Part shown: piece after piece, positions 13,001 to 39,226 of the stretch
Numbering within the stretch: the first letter of the stretch is position 1
How the letters are laid out: every line of letters begins with the position of its first letter
Assembly: GCA_023974075.1 (NCBI GenBank)
Contig: CM043789.1
Span: 37,846,613 to 37,910,612, forward strand
Origin: Chaenocephalus aceratus
Lineage: Eukaryota; Chordata; Actinopteri; Perciformes; Channichthyidae
Direction: 5' to 3'
Length of the DNA stretch: 64,000 nt
The notes under the pieces: generated by a model
What the model was told of the DNA's origin: nothing
The model's database searches: none
What the model saw: the letters and a program-made list of their open reading frames with translations, nothing else
Program-made: the position numbers and the translations under genes

Positions 13001-15480
13001 ATGTATTCCAAAAATAGTAAACCGCAGTTGCCGCTGAGTAAAAGGCTACTGAGTTCCTTAGCAGCACACATGTTGGGATGTCCATCTTTGACACTAGCTC
13101 GACTGTCTGTTCCAAATAAATATATCTATACGCATTTGGGTTTTCAAACTCATATCGAACACACATGTGACTTCTTATATCAATAACAGGTATATATAAA
13201 AACTCCTATATGTAATCAATCAAGCAATGTTTATTTATATAGCCCAATATCACAAATATTACATTTGTCTCAGTGGACTTCACAGTTTGTACAGAATATC
13301 AGTATGACAATACGACACCCTCTGTCTTCAGGAGAAAACCCACAGTCATGTAAATAACCTGCTGGGCCATTATATAAGCATATAAAATGCAAATGTCAGA
13401 ATCAGTTGAAATGTAGGCAGAAATGCCCATTGTAAAATGTTCTGCAGAATATACATCGGTGTCACAAACTTTATAAAAAAGAGAACTTATTTATTATATG
13501 CATGTTGAAAACTACAATTACCATTGGCTGAGTTTTAATATAAATACATATTATGAGATTTCAATATGGAACTCTGAAAAATGGGAGTATCAGTGAACAC
13601 TGAACGATTTCGGACATTGGAATAGATAAATAAATACATGTTTAATAGTCATACATTCTAAGGCACAATGTTTTCTGGCCCAAAACAATATAGATATTGT
13701 AAATGTTGATTTTAAATCAAGTGTTATTTATTATGAGAATTCACGGAAACTGAACTTTATTTGAGATTCTCCAGGGTCAAACGTACACACATAAAATAAA
13801 TAGGCATTGTCTTTACCTGCAGTTCAGCAGTGATGATTAACAGAGTTGTTCTTCAAACAAAGCAAAAGCCTTGCACCAGTAGTCATCTGTCTTGGTACAA
13901 GGTCAAAGGATCTGCCAAAAAGAAGAGACCAGTAAAACCCAAGAACTCCACACTGGTTTGAGATGCAACAACAGCTAGGGCTAGTCGAGATGACGAATAT
14001 AAACAAATGTGTATTTTATGAAAATGTAAGATGCTTAGTCACTGGGATATTAATCAATTCCATAACTGCTATATACACCATGTTCCCAGTTGGAATATTG
14101 AATGCCAAAGCACAAGTGAAATGATCAACATTAATAAAGCATGCATGTCTTTAAAGTGACCCAGTTATGGGGCTGGTATCGTTCATGCTGACTCATTGAG
14201 TAGGCGTATCGGACACTCGTATCTTATTCTTTTCACCTGCCCTTCTTGCTAAAAATGCTGCTATGAAACGAGTCTTCTGAAGTCTGAACTTTGAGGTAAA
14301 TGCGAAATTATACCTGCTAGAAGATTGCATAGCTTTACACACTGCACCGTCAACATTTGAAAAAGAATACAGCTAATGATTCCAATTTAATAAAGTATTT
14401 CTTCAATTCTGTGCTGTGATCACAGCACCGTGCCACGTGAATGGCAGGAAAAACTGTTGCCAAGAGAGGTGGGAGGGACCGCTGACATCTAATTTAACAC
14501 TAGCGTTTAACAAACAAACCGATGAGAGAAACAGTCTGTAGAAATGTCGCTATACGACATGTTGACACAGTAGCCGTTTGTAGTGAGTATTTGCCGCTTG
14601 AAACCAAAATATTGAAGCTGCACTGGGCCTTGGTGCGCATGATATAGTAAATCTTACATCTCAATAAATCACAGCCATGCATGAGTATCACGCTAATGCA
14701 GGCCTACGTATCTGTAAATATTTAAGAAATAAGCCAAACTATATTGTGGATATCAGACATCGACCTAGGACAACAGAATGTAACGCGACCTCCTGAGACC
14801 GTACACAGCCCATGATAGCTAACACCGACCGTTAGAAAACGTTAACCATAAGCCCAGTGGCACAAACTGTTCTTTGCTTTAATTGACCGGTCACAATAAG
14901 CAACTATGTACCTGGCGTTAAGCGTCTTGACATGTTTGTGGTTTTCGTCGTTTATTTGCATCTACAGCGAGTAACTAAACGATGCGAAACGTGCACTTGT
15001 AGCTAACAAACCTAGCTAAGGCTAATAGCCAGCACGAGCACAGTAATGCTAACGGAAACTCAACTTGTAGCTATTAGCCACTTAGCTTACACAGGAAATT
15101 ATAGCAAATAACGCTTACCATCAACCATTAAGTTTAATGCGACATGCGTTTCGTAACTAGAGTCATATTCAACGAACACATGCAAATTATTAAGGACAAA
15201 TACAAGCGTAATCTGCACACCAGTTAACGTTTGCGCTAACGTCAGGCGCAGTTTACATCATCTTAAACCGACCTGCAGAAAGAACACAACTGAGACACGG
15301 GCGTATCTCACACATCATTTTAAACCGCATACATTGCTAAAATATCCATTTGTTGCAGTCTACCCACCTAAAGGCTAGAAATACCGATGATATTCCCTCG
15401 TTCTTCGGGTCAGTCCTCCATTTTCCATTCCCGCTGGAGGAGCTAACTGACTGCGGCAGATGGCTGACGGTTAGAGTACG
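563..15480 (-). CDS. dido1: dido1, death-inducer obliterator 1 (gene span; 3' end beyond the left edge)
   Basis: DIDO1 is a nuclear chromatin reader and transcription-elongation factor. Its PHD finger binds methylated H3K4, and its TFIIS-like domain contacts RNA polymerase II (family knowledge). Exons in order of transcription: 15368-about 15480 and 13817-13911 (5'UTR), then 12525-12624, 11203-12274, 9512-9896, 8075-8614, 5587-5851, 2643-3153, 2394-2553, 2170-2286, 1932-2087, 1514-1676 and 563-1016. All junctions are GT-AG and the codon phase is continuous for about 1,301 codons. Predicted layout: basic/acidic N-terminus, PHD about 376-424, Cys module about 639-659, acidic run, TFIIS-like domain about 935-1044, then the conserved MLKDTT...HLFDLNC...ICTG block. 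An in-frame TGA lies 18 nt before the chosen ATG. The SPOC domain of long DIDO1 forms is not in the window, so the gene is cut by the left edge. Identification is by eye against remembered human DIDO1. Confidence 0.96.
1514..1676 (-). CDS. dido1: dido1 exon 12, MLKDTT/HLFDLNC block
   Basis: Encodes MPDIFSTMLKDTTSEHRTHL FDLNCLICTG, a block nearly unchanged from human (LDVFSSMLKDTTSQHRAHLF..). Acceptor ttcacag, donor gtaaat; phase 1 at the end. Confidence 0.94.
1932..2087 (-). CDS. dido1: dido1 exon 11
   Basis: Exactly 52 codons in phase 0. It contains MDMDDAPPTSDGD, the counterpart of the EDSPPVSDSEE segment in human DIDO1. Acceptor cctgcag, donor gtaagt. No known fold. Confidence 0.85.
2170..2286 (-). 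CDS. dido1: dido1 exon 10, end of TFIIS-like domain
   Basis: Exactly 39 codons, GLFYRVVGREVSP...LVRLSAEELLSKEISEWKK, completing the TFIIS-like domain. Acceptor tctcag, donor gtaaat. Confidence 0.95.
2394..2553 (-). CDS. dido1: dido1 exon 9, TFIIS-like domain
   Basis: Encodes VSDSDDLNMNEPEV...IEKEMFNLCLSTDSKYKNKYRSLMFNLKDPKNK. It aligns with human DIDO1 VNDSDDL...EKEMFNL...YKSKYRSIMFNLKDPKN. Donor gtaagt; phase 0 at the end. Confidence 0.95.
2643..3153 (-). CDS. dido1: dido1 exon 8, basic linker and start of TFIIS-like domain
   Basis: Length 511 bp. It encodes a Lys/Ala/Pro-rich and then Ser/Pro-rich linker and ends in NNQMRTNIRRSLTDIIFKR, the first helix of the TFIIS central-domain-like fold (human NSQIRQNIRRSLKEILWKR). 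Acceptor tttgcag before seven C; donor gtaagg. Confidence 0.93.
3154..5586 (-). other. dido1 intron between exons 7 and 8 (no recognisable element)
   Basis: 2.4 kb. No ORF on either strand resembles a DIDO1 segment, and the human protein shows nothing missing here. A poly-G run lies at about 4430-4438. No transposon ends were recognised. Confidence 0.5.
5587..5851 (-). CDS. dido1: dido1 exon 7, acidic tract
   Basis: Length 265 bp. It encodes KSAAGGKRKQ, then an Asp/Glu run of nearly 30 residues, then WSSDHNYIAV.PEKT, which matches WASDHNYNAVKPEKT of human DIDO1. The donor is gtatgt after AAG T. A GT two bases upstream would put the next exon out of frame. Confidence 0.9.
6115..6461. mobile_element. 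hAT-like MITE fragment carrying a ZNF143-like site
   Basis: The right end reads GGGCCTTGAGTTTGACACCC CTG, the outward-facing end of a common non-autonomous hAT/Charlie-type repeat whose terminus begins CAGGGGTGTCAAACTC. The left border was not resolved, so 6115 is approximate. It lies in a dido1 intron. On the minus strand, 6322-6303 matches the ZNF143/Staf consensus closely. Confidence 0.5.
6598..6770. mobile_element. Near-perfect hairpin MITE
   Basis: The ends read GGGCGTTTCTCAATGTCGAG and, inverted, GGCCGTTTCACAATGTCGAG. The arms continue with CCACTATTTCAAGTATACTA and TGGCGCCGAA on both sides, with only about 20 bp between them. The whole element is one long inverted repeat of about 173 bp. 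Superfamily not assigned, and no clear target duplication seen. Confidence 0.75.
6771..8074 (-). other. dido1 intron sequence, nothing recognised
   Basis: AT-rich intron between the hairpin MITE and exon 6. No conserved ORF, RNA gene or repeat end was recognised. Confidence 0.45.
8075..8614 (-). CDS. dido1: dido1 exon 6, Pro/Glu minisatellite and Cys module
   Basis: Length 540 bp, exactly 180 codons. It starts AAQQPTQPKA and then runs through a tandem 5-6 residue repeat (PGSEEK, PPEET; residues about 562-628). It ends with the conserved KCIGPGC...YCGNDCILRH module that follows the PHD finger in DIDO1. The acceptor is a NAGNAG (tag then cag), so a version three bases longer, starting at 8617 with an extra Gln, is possible. 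All three minus-strand frames stay open over the repeat, but only this one fits the family. Confidence 0.93.
8793..9413. mobile_element. Long-TIR MITE in dido1 intron
   Basis: Inverted ends start GAGGCGAAGTCCC and continue for about 150 bp with motifs such as GACTTCAAT, GATCCCGTTT and the pair GTGCCACGAATTACAC / GTGTAATTCGTGGCAC. The core is about 320 bp. The two arms differ in places, so it is not recent. The core carries a partial ZNF143-like motif at about 9178-9200. Confidence 0.8.
9512..9896 (-). CDS. dido1: dido1 exon 5, PHD finger
   Basis: Length 385 bp. It encodes FMICCDRCEEWFHGDC...GEDYICPNC, the remainder of the PHD finger. The Trp of EEWFHG, part of the H3K4me3 pocket in this family, is present. 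Further on it encodes EDQGIKGRIEKATNPTGKKK, almost identical to human DIDO1. A donor gtaggt after the Pro codon keeps phase 0. A weaker GT four bases downstream would break the frame. Confidence 0.96.
10110..10335. mobile_element. Truncated TTAA MITE (family of 26810-27184)
   Basis: Shares CACAGAGCCCCTCCTCC or a close match, CAGGCAGGTAGGCCATCC, CAGATGATTGGTCGTGC and the end CTACCCCACCTTTAA with the full copy at 26810-27184. The left terminal repeat is missing. It lies in the dido1 intron between exons 4 and 5. Confidence 0.8.
10560..10925 (+). repeat. LINE/SINE 3' tail with internal tandem unit
   Basis: Ends in GGGACTAATAAAGGGATTCTGATTT or similar, the tail type of fish LINE/SINE families. 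Inside it, a unit of about 65 bp (tgtgcaatatata...gccgttaataactgta) occurs twice, near 10613 and 10690. Family not named. Confidence 0.55.
11203..12274 (-). CDS. dido1: dido1 exon 4, N-terminal region and first PHD cysteines
   Basis: Length 1,072 bp. It encodes the conserved KKTWSFRRSTVAKRD and VRRSGRQPKRT segments of DIDO1, then a long Glu/Asp/Lys-rich stretch of low complexity, and ends in YDPNALYCICRQKHNK. The last residues are the first zinc ligands of the PHD finger. The exon ends AG in phase 2, and the next exon supplies the G of an Arg codon. Confidence 0.95.
12525..12624 (-). CDS. dido1: dido1 exon 3, start codon exon
   Basis: The ATG is at 12606-12604 and encodes MEENASPELC..., 27 codons plus one base. 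The exon opens with an in-frame TGA 18 nt before the ATG, which fixes the start. Acceptor cgtag, donor gtacct. The G left over completes a Gly codon with the next exon. Confidence 0.85.
12625..13816 (-). other. dido1 intron with a LINE-tail fragment at 13216-13400
   Basis: At 13216-13400 the sequence reads gtttatttatatagcccaat and then atttgtctcagtgg, a widespread teleost LINE/SINE tail in reverse orientation. The rest is AT-rich intron without recognised content. Confidence 0.5.
13817..13911 (-). other. dido1: dido1 5'UTR exon 2 (non-coding)
   Basis: The 95-bp block sits between acceptor TTTTTGGCAG and donor gtaaag on the minus strand. It has no useful ORF and lies between exon 1 and the ATG exon, so a leader exon is the likely role. 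No transcript was available to test this. Confidence 0.5.
13912..15367 (-). other. dido1 first intron, nothing recognised
   Basis: Intron between the two leader exons. No ORF, RNA gene or repeat end was recognised. CpG density rises towards 15,000 and above. Confidence 0.45.
15368..15480 (-). other. dido1: dido1 5'UTR exon 1 (non-coding)
   Basis: The minus strand reads through a GC-rich block and ends in TTTAG before a donor gtgggt, with the last exon base at 15368. There is no long ORF. The 5' limit near 15480 is inferred from the promoter motifs and could be off by tens of bases. Confidence 0.6.
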
Positions 15481-15600
15481 CTCAGCGTGTCTGCAGCGCC
15501 CCCATCGGACAGGAGGGGAACTGCGCGTGCGCGAACAACAGTACTGGGTTTGTTTGGCTTGTAGTCCTACGCATTGTAGTACAAGATACAAAGTAATACG
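15481..15600 (-). promoter_or_regulatory. dido1: dido1 promoter, CpG-rich, with NRF1-like and ACTACAA elements
   Basis: The stretch is CpG-rich and TATA-less. On the minus strand it shows an NRF1-like palindrome (CGCGCACGCGCAG, about 15525-15537). It also has two ACTACAA cores, at about 15560 and 15577, the half-motif of ZNF143/Staf sites. This is the usual make-up of a housekeeping promoter. The transcription start is inferred. Confidence 0.6.
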
Positions 15601-15626
15601 TAATCTTCATGCTAGCATATTTCGTT

Positions 15627-15632
15627 TTTATT
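15627..15632 (-). terminator. zmynd8: Candidate zmynd8 poly(A) signal AATAAA
   Basis: AATAAA on the minus strand, about 960 bp after the zmynd8 stop and just before the dido1 promoter. Choice between this and ATTAAA at 15908-15903 cannot be made from sequence alone. Confidence 0.4.
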
Positions 15633-16591
15633 TGATTATATTAGAAAAATAAAGATGTACAATCTAAATGGAAATGTGGCTGGATTTGATCACTTCAATT
15701 AATCACTTGGAGTAGACAATATATTAATATACTGAATGTATCGCATCGTATACCAATCAAATATGCGTCAGGTTTCACATTTGGGAAGTGGGAACCATCC
15801 ATTCTGTTAAGGAATGAGTAGCAGCTTAAAGTTGTCAAAATCCCAAACTTCTTCTGATATTTGATACAGAATTGCAGAATTTTGACCACACATGCGTCTG
15901 TATTTAATGCCCTAATTAAAATGTAAATTACAACTATAAACCAACAATTTTACCAGATGGTATTATCCAAACTTGAGTTTAAGAATGTATTTTCCAACTC
16001 ACACTATAGTTAAAGCTACGCCATTGGATTGCAAACTGCATTGTAAACATTGAAACAGTTTGTTTAAAATGTTTGTATTTGTTAGTTTCTTTGCAGTATA
16101 CAGCAGGCAACAATAGAATAACAAATACATTAACATAAAATATAAAATAGCAAATGTACAGACGTTTCTGTCAACAGTCTAATCTAACCTCTGGGTGGTC
16201 CATTATGAAGGGTTACATTTTTGCAGTTTGAAACTGTTAACACTATGATTATGTTTTGTGACACTCAGGCATGCTCTTAAGATCTGTAAACTGACAGCTC
16301 TCCAAAGTTGGTAAATGTGCATGAATGTGCAGTATACATTTTGTAGACTGCCCCCTCTAGTGGTTATTATCTGCTGTCAGTCTTGTTTCCACATTTAAAA
16401 TGTAACCACTGTGCACTGGGATATGTGAGCCTAAAAAGGCAAACACAAATATAGATATATATTTATATATCAAAAAGGATTTAGATTGCTCCCTCAACAG
16501 CTGCTTGAACAGACAAATTTACATCGACATATCTTTATAGTGGAAAAAAAATATCTACATACATTTACATTTTCAAGTATGGAAATCTTGT
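15627..16591 (-). other. zmynd8: zmynd8 3'UTR with candidate poly(A) signals
   Basis: AT-rich sequence after the stop. Minus-strand ATTAAA at 15908-15903 and AATAAA at 15632-15627 are candidate poly(A) signals. Use of the second would end the transcript about 130 bp upstream of dido1 exon 1. No downstream element was tested. Confidence 0.45.
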
Positions 16592-33690
<17,099 letters not shown>

Positions 33691-36640
33691 GGCTACAAAA
33701 CTCTGTGTGATATGCAATGCTTATTTAAACATGGAGGACAGCCCTGTCAGCCCTCACCCTGCTCAGAGCACAGCCACGGCTCTCCAAGCTGTCCGACACA
33801 CTGCTCTGATAGAAGGCGCGCAGAGACTGGCCACACATGCCGAGAGAATGAAAGGCAGCTGCTGATTGGCTAGTGCATTTCCTGGCTGCTTGTCTTTTGT
33901 TCAGCACAGGCAAGCTCATACGCAGTACTCAGAGCAAGAGGAGCTAGGCCCAAATAAAAAGTCAGCCTCTGTACACATATCAGTTACTATTAGGACTGTA
34001 TACCGCTGTTGTTGTTTCAGTTATAAAGAAGGCCTCTGGTGTAAGGGAAGTCAGCAGATGTGCACACAAAGAAAGGCCTGTGGCTGTATTCCTAAGGAGT
34101 TCTCAACCTCAAGTTCAATCAACCTTTATGGGAAATATTAATACACTGCTTAACAAATAAAGGCAATGAGTAAACAGACGCTAAATGAAGTGTACTGTGT
34201 CTCCTTGGCCTATAAAGGTTTAACAGCAAGGTCGGAAATGCAGACTGAATTAGTCATGTGATTTGCCTGACGCTTGCTTTTGAACTGATGTGATCTCATG
34301 GTAACAATGTGGTTCCGCATAGACAAGATTACGCTGTTAAAGCAACAGTGACTTTCAGTTTTTTATATATCATTTCAACATGATTCAGCAAGATCTTCAA
34401 AGAAATGTGTGGTAACTCAGAACACGTTGTTGGCACAGTCCTCTTGCACTATATTAGGGACTTCTTGTCTTGATTTTGTTTGCCTAATCTTTAGAAACAT
34501 GTATTTTTTAATTACAGCTGAGTTTGCTTTTGATTGAATGAATTCCCCATAAGTCAAGGAGGATGTTTATTAATTGCAAATGTTAGCAAAGCTTTTATAA
34601 TCTTTTCCTGTTGTTCAAAATGGATGCTATACATCAAGATGTCTTTTAATTCAAACTTAAAATAGCTTTTGAAAAATCCATTATCATTTTGACAAAAACG
34701 TTTTTATCTTAAGTATTTTATGGTGTTATAATTTATTTACTCACATATGCAAAGTGTGTGCAGCTCCCATACACGTACCAGAGAACTCTCAGCACACACT
34801 CACATCTAGAAGCAGGGAGGACTTAGTGTGAGAGATATGTATGCTGATTGTCTGAAGATGAGCAAAGCAATATAAATGGATTATTCCAACATTATAACCA
34901 TAAAATAACTTGCATGCAATATCAAATGATGTTTGATTGCACATACACTTTTGGAAAAAAGTAGCAAATAACATGACAATAGCAACATTATGTCTACATT
35001 TAGGTAAGACATTTAAAAGATGCTACCTGCATACAGATTAGCCGATGATCCTTTTCATATCTCTTCAAATCTATAGAATTATTTAATAAATGTGTGTCTC
35101 CCGAAGACTGGTCCTGGTTGAATGCACATTGTGAATATTTAATGGAAGTACCAGTATGCCATCTATCCAACATCGAACAGCAGAATATGTTATGCATCAC
35201 TTGTAAAGTCACACTCTGGTGGGTTGATTTGTTTGAAGGGGAAAACAAAAATGATTGTGTCTCTGTAGCTAAAACATTGTGAGATGGAATGCATTGTTAC
35301 ACTTGGCGATAATGCTAATTGCACTCTGCTTTTTGTAATTTATAAAATGTGACTGCTGTGAAAAAGTCTGCACTGCTCATTTGACTGTGGCCTCTCCCGC
35401 TAAAGGGCGAAAGACAGCAGTGACCTCTTGTGGGGAAACTCATAACAGCTCAGTGCACACCAGCCCAGGGATTCTCAAAGGTCAATAGCAAGAAATTAGG
35501 CTGTATATATAAAGAAGAATCACCAGATAAATAAGTTCACCTAGGAGTCCATTGTGAAAAAAGGCTTTCAGATGTGTTGACATTATAAGCAGGGGATGCA
35601 TATGAGTGTACAATGTAGGATGGAGTATAATGGTTTAAGCCTGCATCCATGTATTCCCTCAATGGGTTAACAGTTTGAACTGACTGTTAGACAGAGGTGG
35701 AAGAAGTACTCAGATATTTCACTTCAGTAAAACTATCAGAGTGAAGGAATACTGTGTTGCAAGTAAAAGTCCTGTATTCAAAATGTTACTCAAGTAAAAG
35801 TACAAGCATATTGGCCTCTAAATATACTTAAAGTACCAAAAGTAAAAGTACCCTTTATGCAGATCGGCCCATTTCAGAAAAATATAACTTTCAGAAGGAC
35901 TATCAGCTAAATGTACTTCAGTATCAAAAGTGAAAGCACCTGATATGCAGAATGCACAATATTATGTTATTATGGTTATTGTACATCTAAGAGCATTTTA
36001 GAATGTAAGTTGGTCAATACTTAAAATACTATGTAGATTAATATAACATATTACTGCAATATACCATATCAGCTTATTATGTGTCACTATATGAAATAAA
36101 TAACTGAGTGTTAAATAAATGTAGTGGAGAGAAAAGTAGAATATGTGCCTCTACATTGCAGTGGAGTATAAGTATAAGGTGGCATTAAATGGATAGACAC
36201 AAGTAAATCATAAATATCTCAAATTAAGAACGGTACTTGAGAAAATATACTTTCATCCACTGTCACTAGGCTACCACTTAGCCTATTTGGTTTAGCTAGC
36301 TTCTCCACGGCTATGTCACTAAATTGCAGGTACACCTTTAAAAAAAACGTGTACCGAAAACAAAATAAACAAGAAATAAACGTGGGGAATGTTTTCACAT
36401 AAGTTAATTTTTACATTTCTTGCCAATAAACGTCAACATCTTCACACGTGGCTTGTAGTTAATTAGCTAGTGAGTTAGCTTCAGGTAACACTTAACAGGG
36501 ACTATTAGCAAAGGACGTCATGACAAATCACACTAAGCCTGTACTTTAACCAGATGTTTAAACTTATAACTGTGGTGACACAGCACATAATATAACATCA
36601 TCAGGTGATATATATATATTATGTCACCTTAGTCAGGCTC
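33691..36640. other. zmynd8 5' flank and intergenic DNA with a hAT-like repeat
   Basis: The zmynd8 transcription start must lie upstream of 33,690, probably within a few hundred bases, but no clear CpG island is seen. Positions 35,692-36,262 are a repeat, listed separately. No gene recognised. Confidence 0.4.
35692..36262. mobile_element. hAT-like non-autonomous repeat (CAGAGGTGGAAGAAGTACT end)
   Basis: Starts cagaggtggaagaagtactc and continues with aagtaaaagtcctgtattca and repeated aagtaaaagtac, ending tttcatccactgt. This is a widespread teleost hAT-type element. An exact 8-bp duplication was not seen, so it has decayed or is incompletely bounded. Confidence 0.7.
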
Positions 36641-36659
36641 CACTTTTAGTTTATTTGGT

Positions 36660-36758
36660 GTCCATCCTGCAGAGCGGTGTTGTTCTGAAGTGGCCGGCTG
36701 GTAATGAGGCCTGCTGTCCCCAAGATGGCGCCCAAGCCAGACTTTGCCTACTCAGGTA
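36660..36758 (+). promoter_or_regulatory. Candidate plus-strand first exon with YY1-like motif
   Basis: CCCCAAGATGGCGCCCAAG fits the YY1 motif that often sits at start sites. The ATG at 36724 opens MAPKPDFAYS and runs into a donor gtaatt at 36755. The peptide is not recognised, so this may be a leader exon or chance. Confidence 0.25.
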
Positions 36759-36759
36759 A

Positions 36760-39084
36760 TTCCTGGAAAATCTTCAAGTGTTCCTTTGATTCAATGCCTT
36801 AAATATCATATGGCTTTATGTAAATGTTTTTTTAAGCATTCTTCTTTCATCTTTATCTCAACGCAGATACCTTGAAATCTGGTCACTTTCTTTGCCTATA
36901 ATTAATTATTTATTTTTCATTGACATTTACCAGAGCTGCTATTAAAAAATCAATAGTCTAACATGCAAAACGCTATTTAAAGCAAACTGTGTCTACACCC
37001 ACATCTTGAAACTATATAGCCTACAAATACAAATAATTGTAAGGTCTTGCTTTAGTGCCTTGTATTTTTCTGAGGTATGAAACAGATTGTATTTATCGTT
37101 TTATTCGAAAGAGGACTGTTTTTTAAAATGTGCATTACTGAATTATTGATTATATGAAATGGAAAAGTATGTTACTATCCTTTATCAATAAAAGCATTTG
37201 ACAACAATATATTCTTTAGGTATAACTGTGTTTTTAGCTGTTTTCTACTGATTTTCTTTTTTATAAGTAATGCAGGGAAGCCAGAGGAACTATATCAATG
37301 ATTTGTATAACACAGATAACCCTGCTAACTGTAAACAACCATTAGAACGCCCCGAGCAACTAATAAACAAAGTGTATTACTGATCTTTAAACATTTTAGA
37401 GGCACCATGTCATGGTAATTCTGGGTTTTAAATGCAAAACACTTTATTGTCATCTTGCTTTAATGGTGTTATATCTAATAATGGCTGTGCATCAATGGCT
37501 GTGCAAGATGTTTGTGTGTGCTGTTGTATTGTATCTGCAGAGAAATTGGGGGATGGGAATGGGTTTAGAGTAAAGAAAGGCATGCTGTTAGCTGTTTGCA
37601 GGTAAACTAATCTGAATACATTAATGATTATGGGGCTATCTCCTGTCCTTTCAAACGGTTATCTCCTGTCCTTTCAAAGTAGAGAAGCTGAGTAGGGAGG
37701 GGGGATGGGATAAAGTGTCTCACACTCTTTGAGGGGGAGGTCAGTTTGCCATGTTTTGTGGGGGAAGGGGCACAAACACAGAGGGCCACCGGGCCCCTCT
37801 TTGGGTCTCCATGGAATGTAATTGAGGCTCTCTCACTCAGAAAGACATACAAACAGACCAAAAACACACACTACAAAAATGAAGGAAAAACTATTTGTGT
37901 TCTTTTAAAAACTGTTGGTGACTTCATCACTTCACCAGGCTCTAACATAAACAAACCATCTGCATTGATCTGAGTAATCCACATGTAATCATGATTTTAA
38001 AATATATATTTGTTGTGACTAATTCACAAATAACCTATTATCCATCCTTATAGTTGTGTAACAATTCAGAAAATACTCTTGGTCTGTCAACACAAGCTTT
38101 GTCTGAGTAACTTTTGTGAATTGGTTGCACAACAGATAATGCTATGACTTTGGTAATGAACCTCCTCAGTTGCTTTGCTTTAACCAAATAATTTGTATGG
38201 ACAACTATGTAGGCCTACTACATGCAAACCCTTGAATGTTTTCACCTCAAAGTTTGTATAGACTGATTGCAAAATTATTTTCAGACTGGAAAGAACAAGT
38301 AGGGAGCTAATTACCAACTCTGCCTCTTCTCTTCACCCCCCTCTCACCCTACTCTCCCTCCATGGTTGGAACATACTCCCTCCTCAGTAGTAAACATTTA
38401 AAACTAGTGTTTCTGAGAGATCACCATGGAGACAGTTTCTACCATCCTCTGTGGATACTCAGGGGCCGACGGTGGCTCCACTCACTTCAATTAATACATC
38501 TGACACTGGATTCAAAATCTGTGGGGCATCAGGCTGTACATGATGGCATCTAAGTGAGTGGCATTTACAGACATAATTGCAAGGTACTAAAAACCCAATT
38601 GTGTTGCAGCGGATAGAGTGCCCTGTTTAACATTATGGAGACTATAAATCACATTTGCAATTTAAAATGTGGGCATTATATTTATTTCTGTTTTACACAT
38701 CGCTCACCCTGTCAAATTGCCTTTTGCACTGTTCAGCTTCATTGGAAGTCTACCATCATACAATTTGTTTAAAGGCCAAATGCCCACTTGGGTTCTTTTT
38801 AATATTTAAAAACAGTGATTCATTTATATTAAGCAAAAAATATCGTTATAATTTATGTAAAAATGAATAGCATTATAAAGCAATACTCTAGGGGTATGAC
38901 AAGTAATTTGCATAAAGCTGCTTTCCTGCCGGCCTATAAATAAGTTTTGTAATCTCTCCTCTAATAATATCAGTGACTGCTGCTCATATCGCCTATGGGT
39001 ATTGCTCTACGTGTAGTTCGCATAAAGAACATGTCCAACCGTTCGAAGCGTCTTTCAAAGGGAAACCTCCTACATTACCCAGAA
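36760..39084. other. Non-coding, nothing recognised
   Basis: AT-rich. A 21-23 bp direct repeat (atctcctgtcctttcaaa) occurs twice at about 37637-37678. No ORF resembles a known protein. Confidence 0.4.
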
Positions 39085-39226
39085 TCCCTTTCGCTCTGCT
39101 TACAAACTGGCTCCCTCCGCTCGGGGAGTGTTTCGCATTTAAACAAACACGGTCCTGCCGAAGATGGCGGAGAGTTTGTAGAGGCGTAAAAAGAAACTGC
39201 TCTACTCAATGAAAGCGTCGAAGCCG
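39085..39226 (+). promoter_or_regulatory. Candidate CpG promoter and leader exon of a plus-strand gene (ncoa3?)
   Basis: CpG-rich block with a ZNF143-like element (TACATTACCCAGAATCCC, 39070-39087), a YY1-like AAGATGGCGGA at 39172-39182, and a strong donor (GAAGCCG then gtgagt) near 39226. The ATG in the YY1 motif is a four-codon-type short uORF (MAESL stop). No coding exon follows within the next 20 kb. By vertebrate synteny next to zmynd8, ncoa3 is the natural candidate, but nothing coding supports it. Confidence 0.4.
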
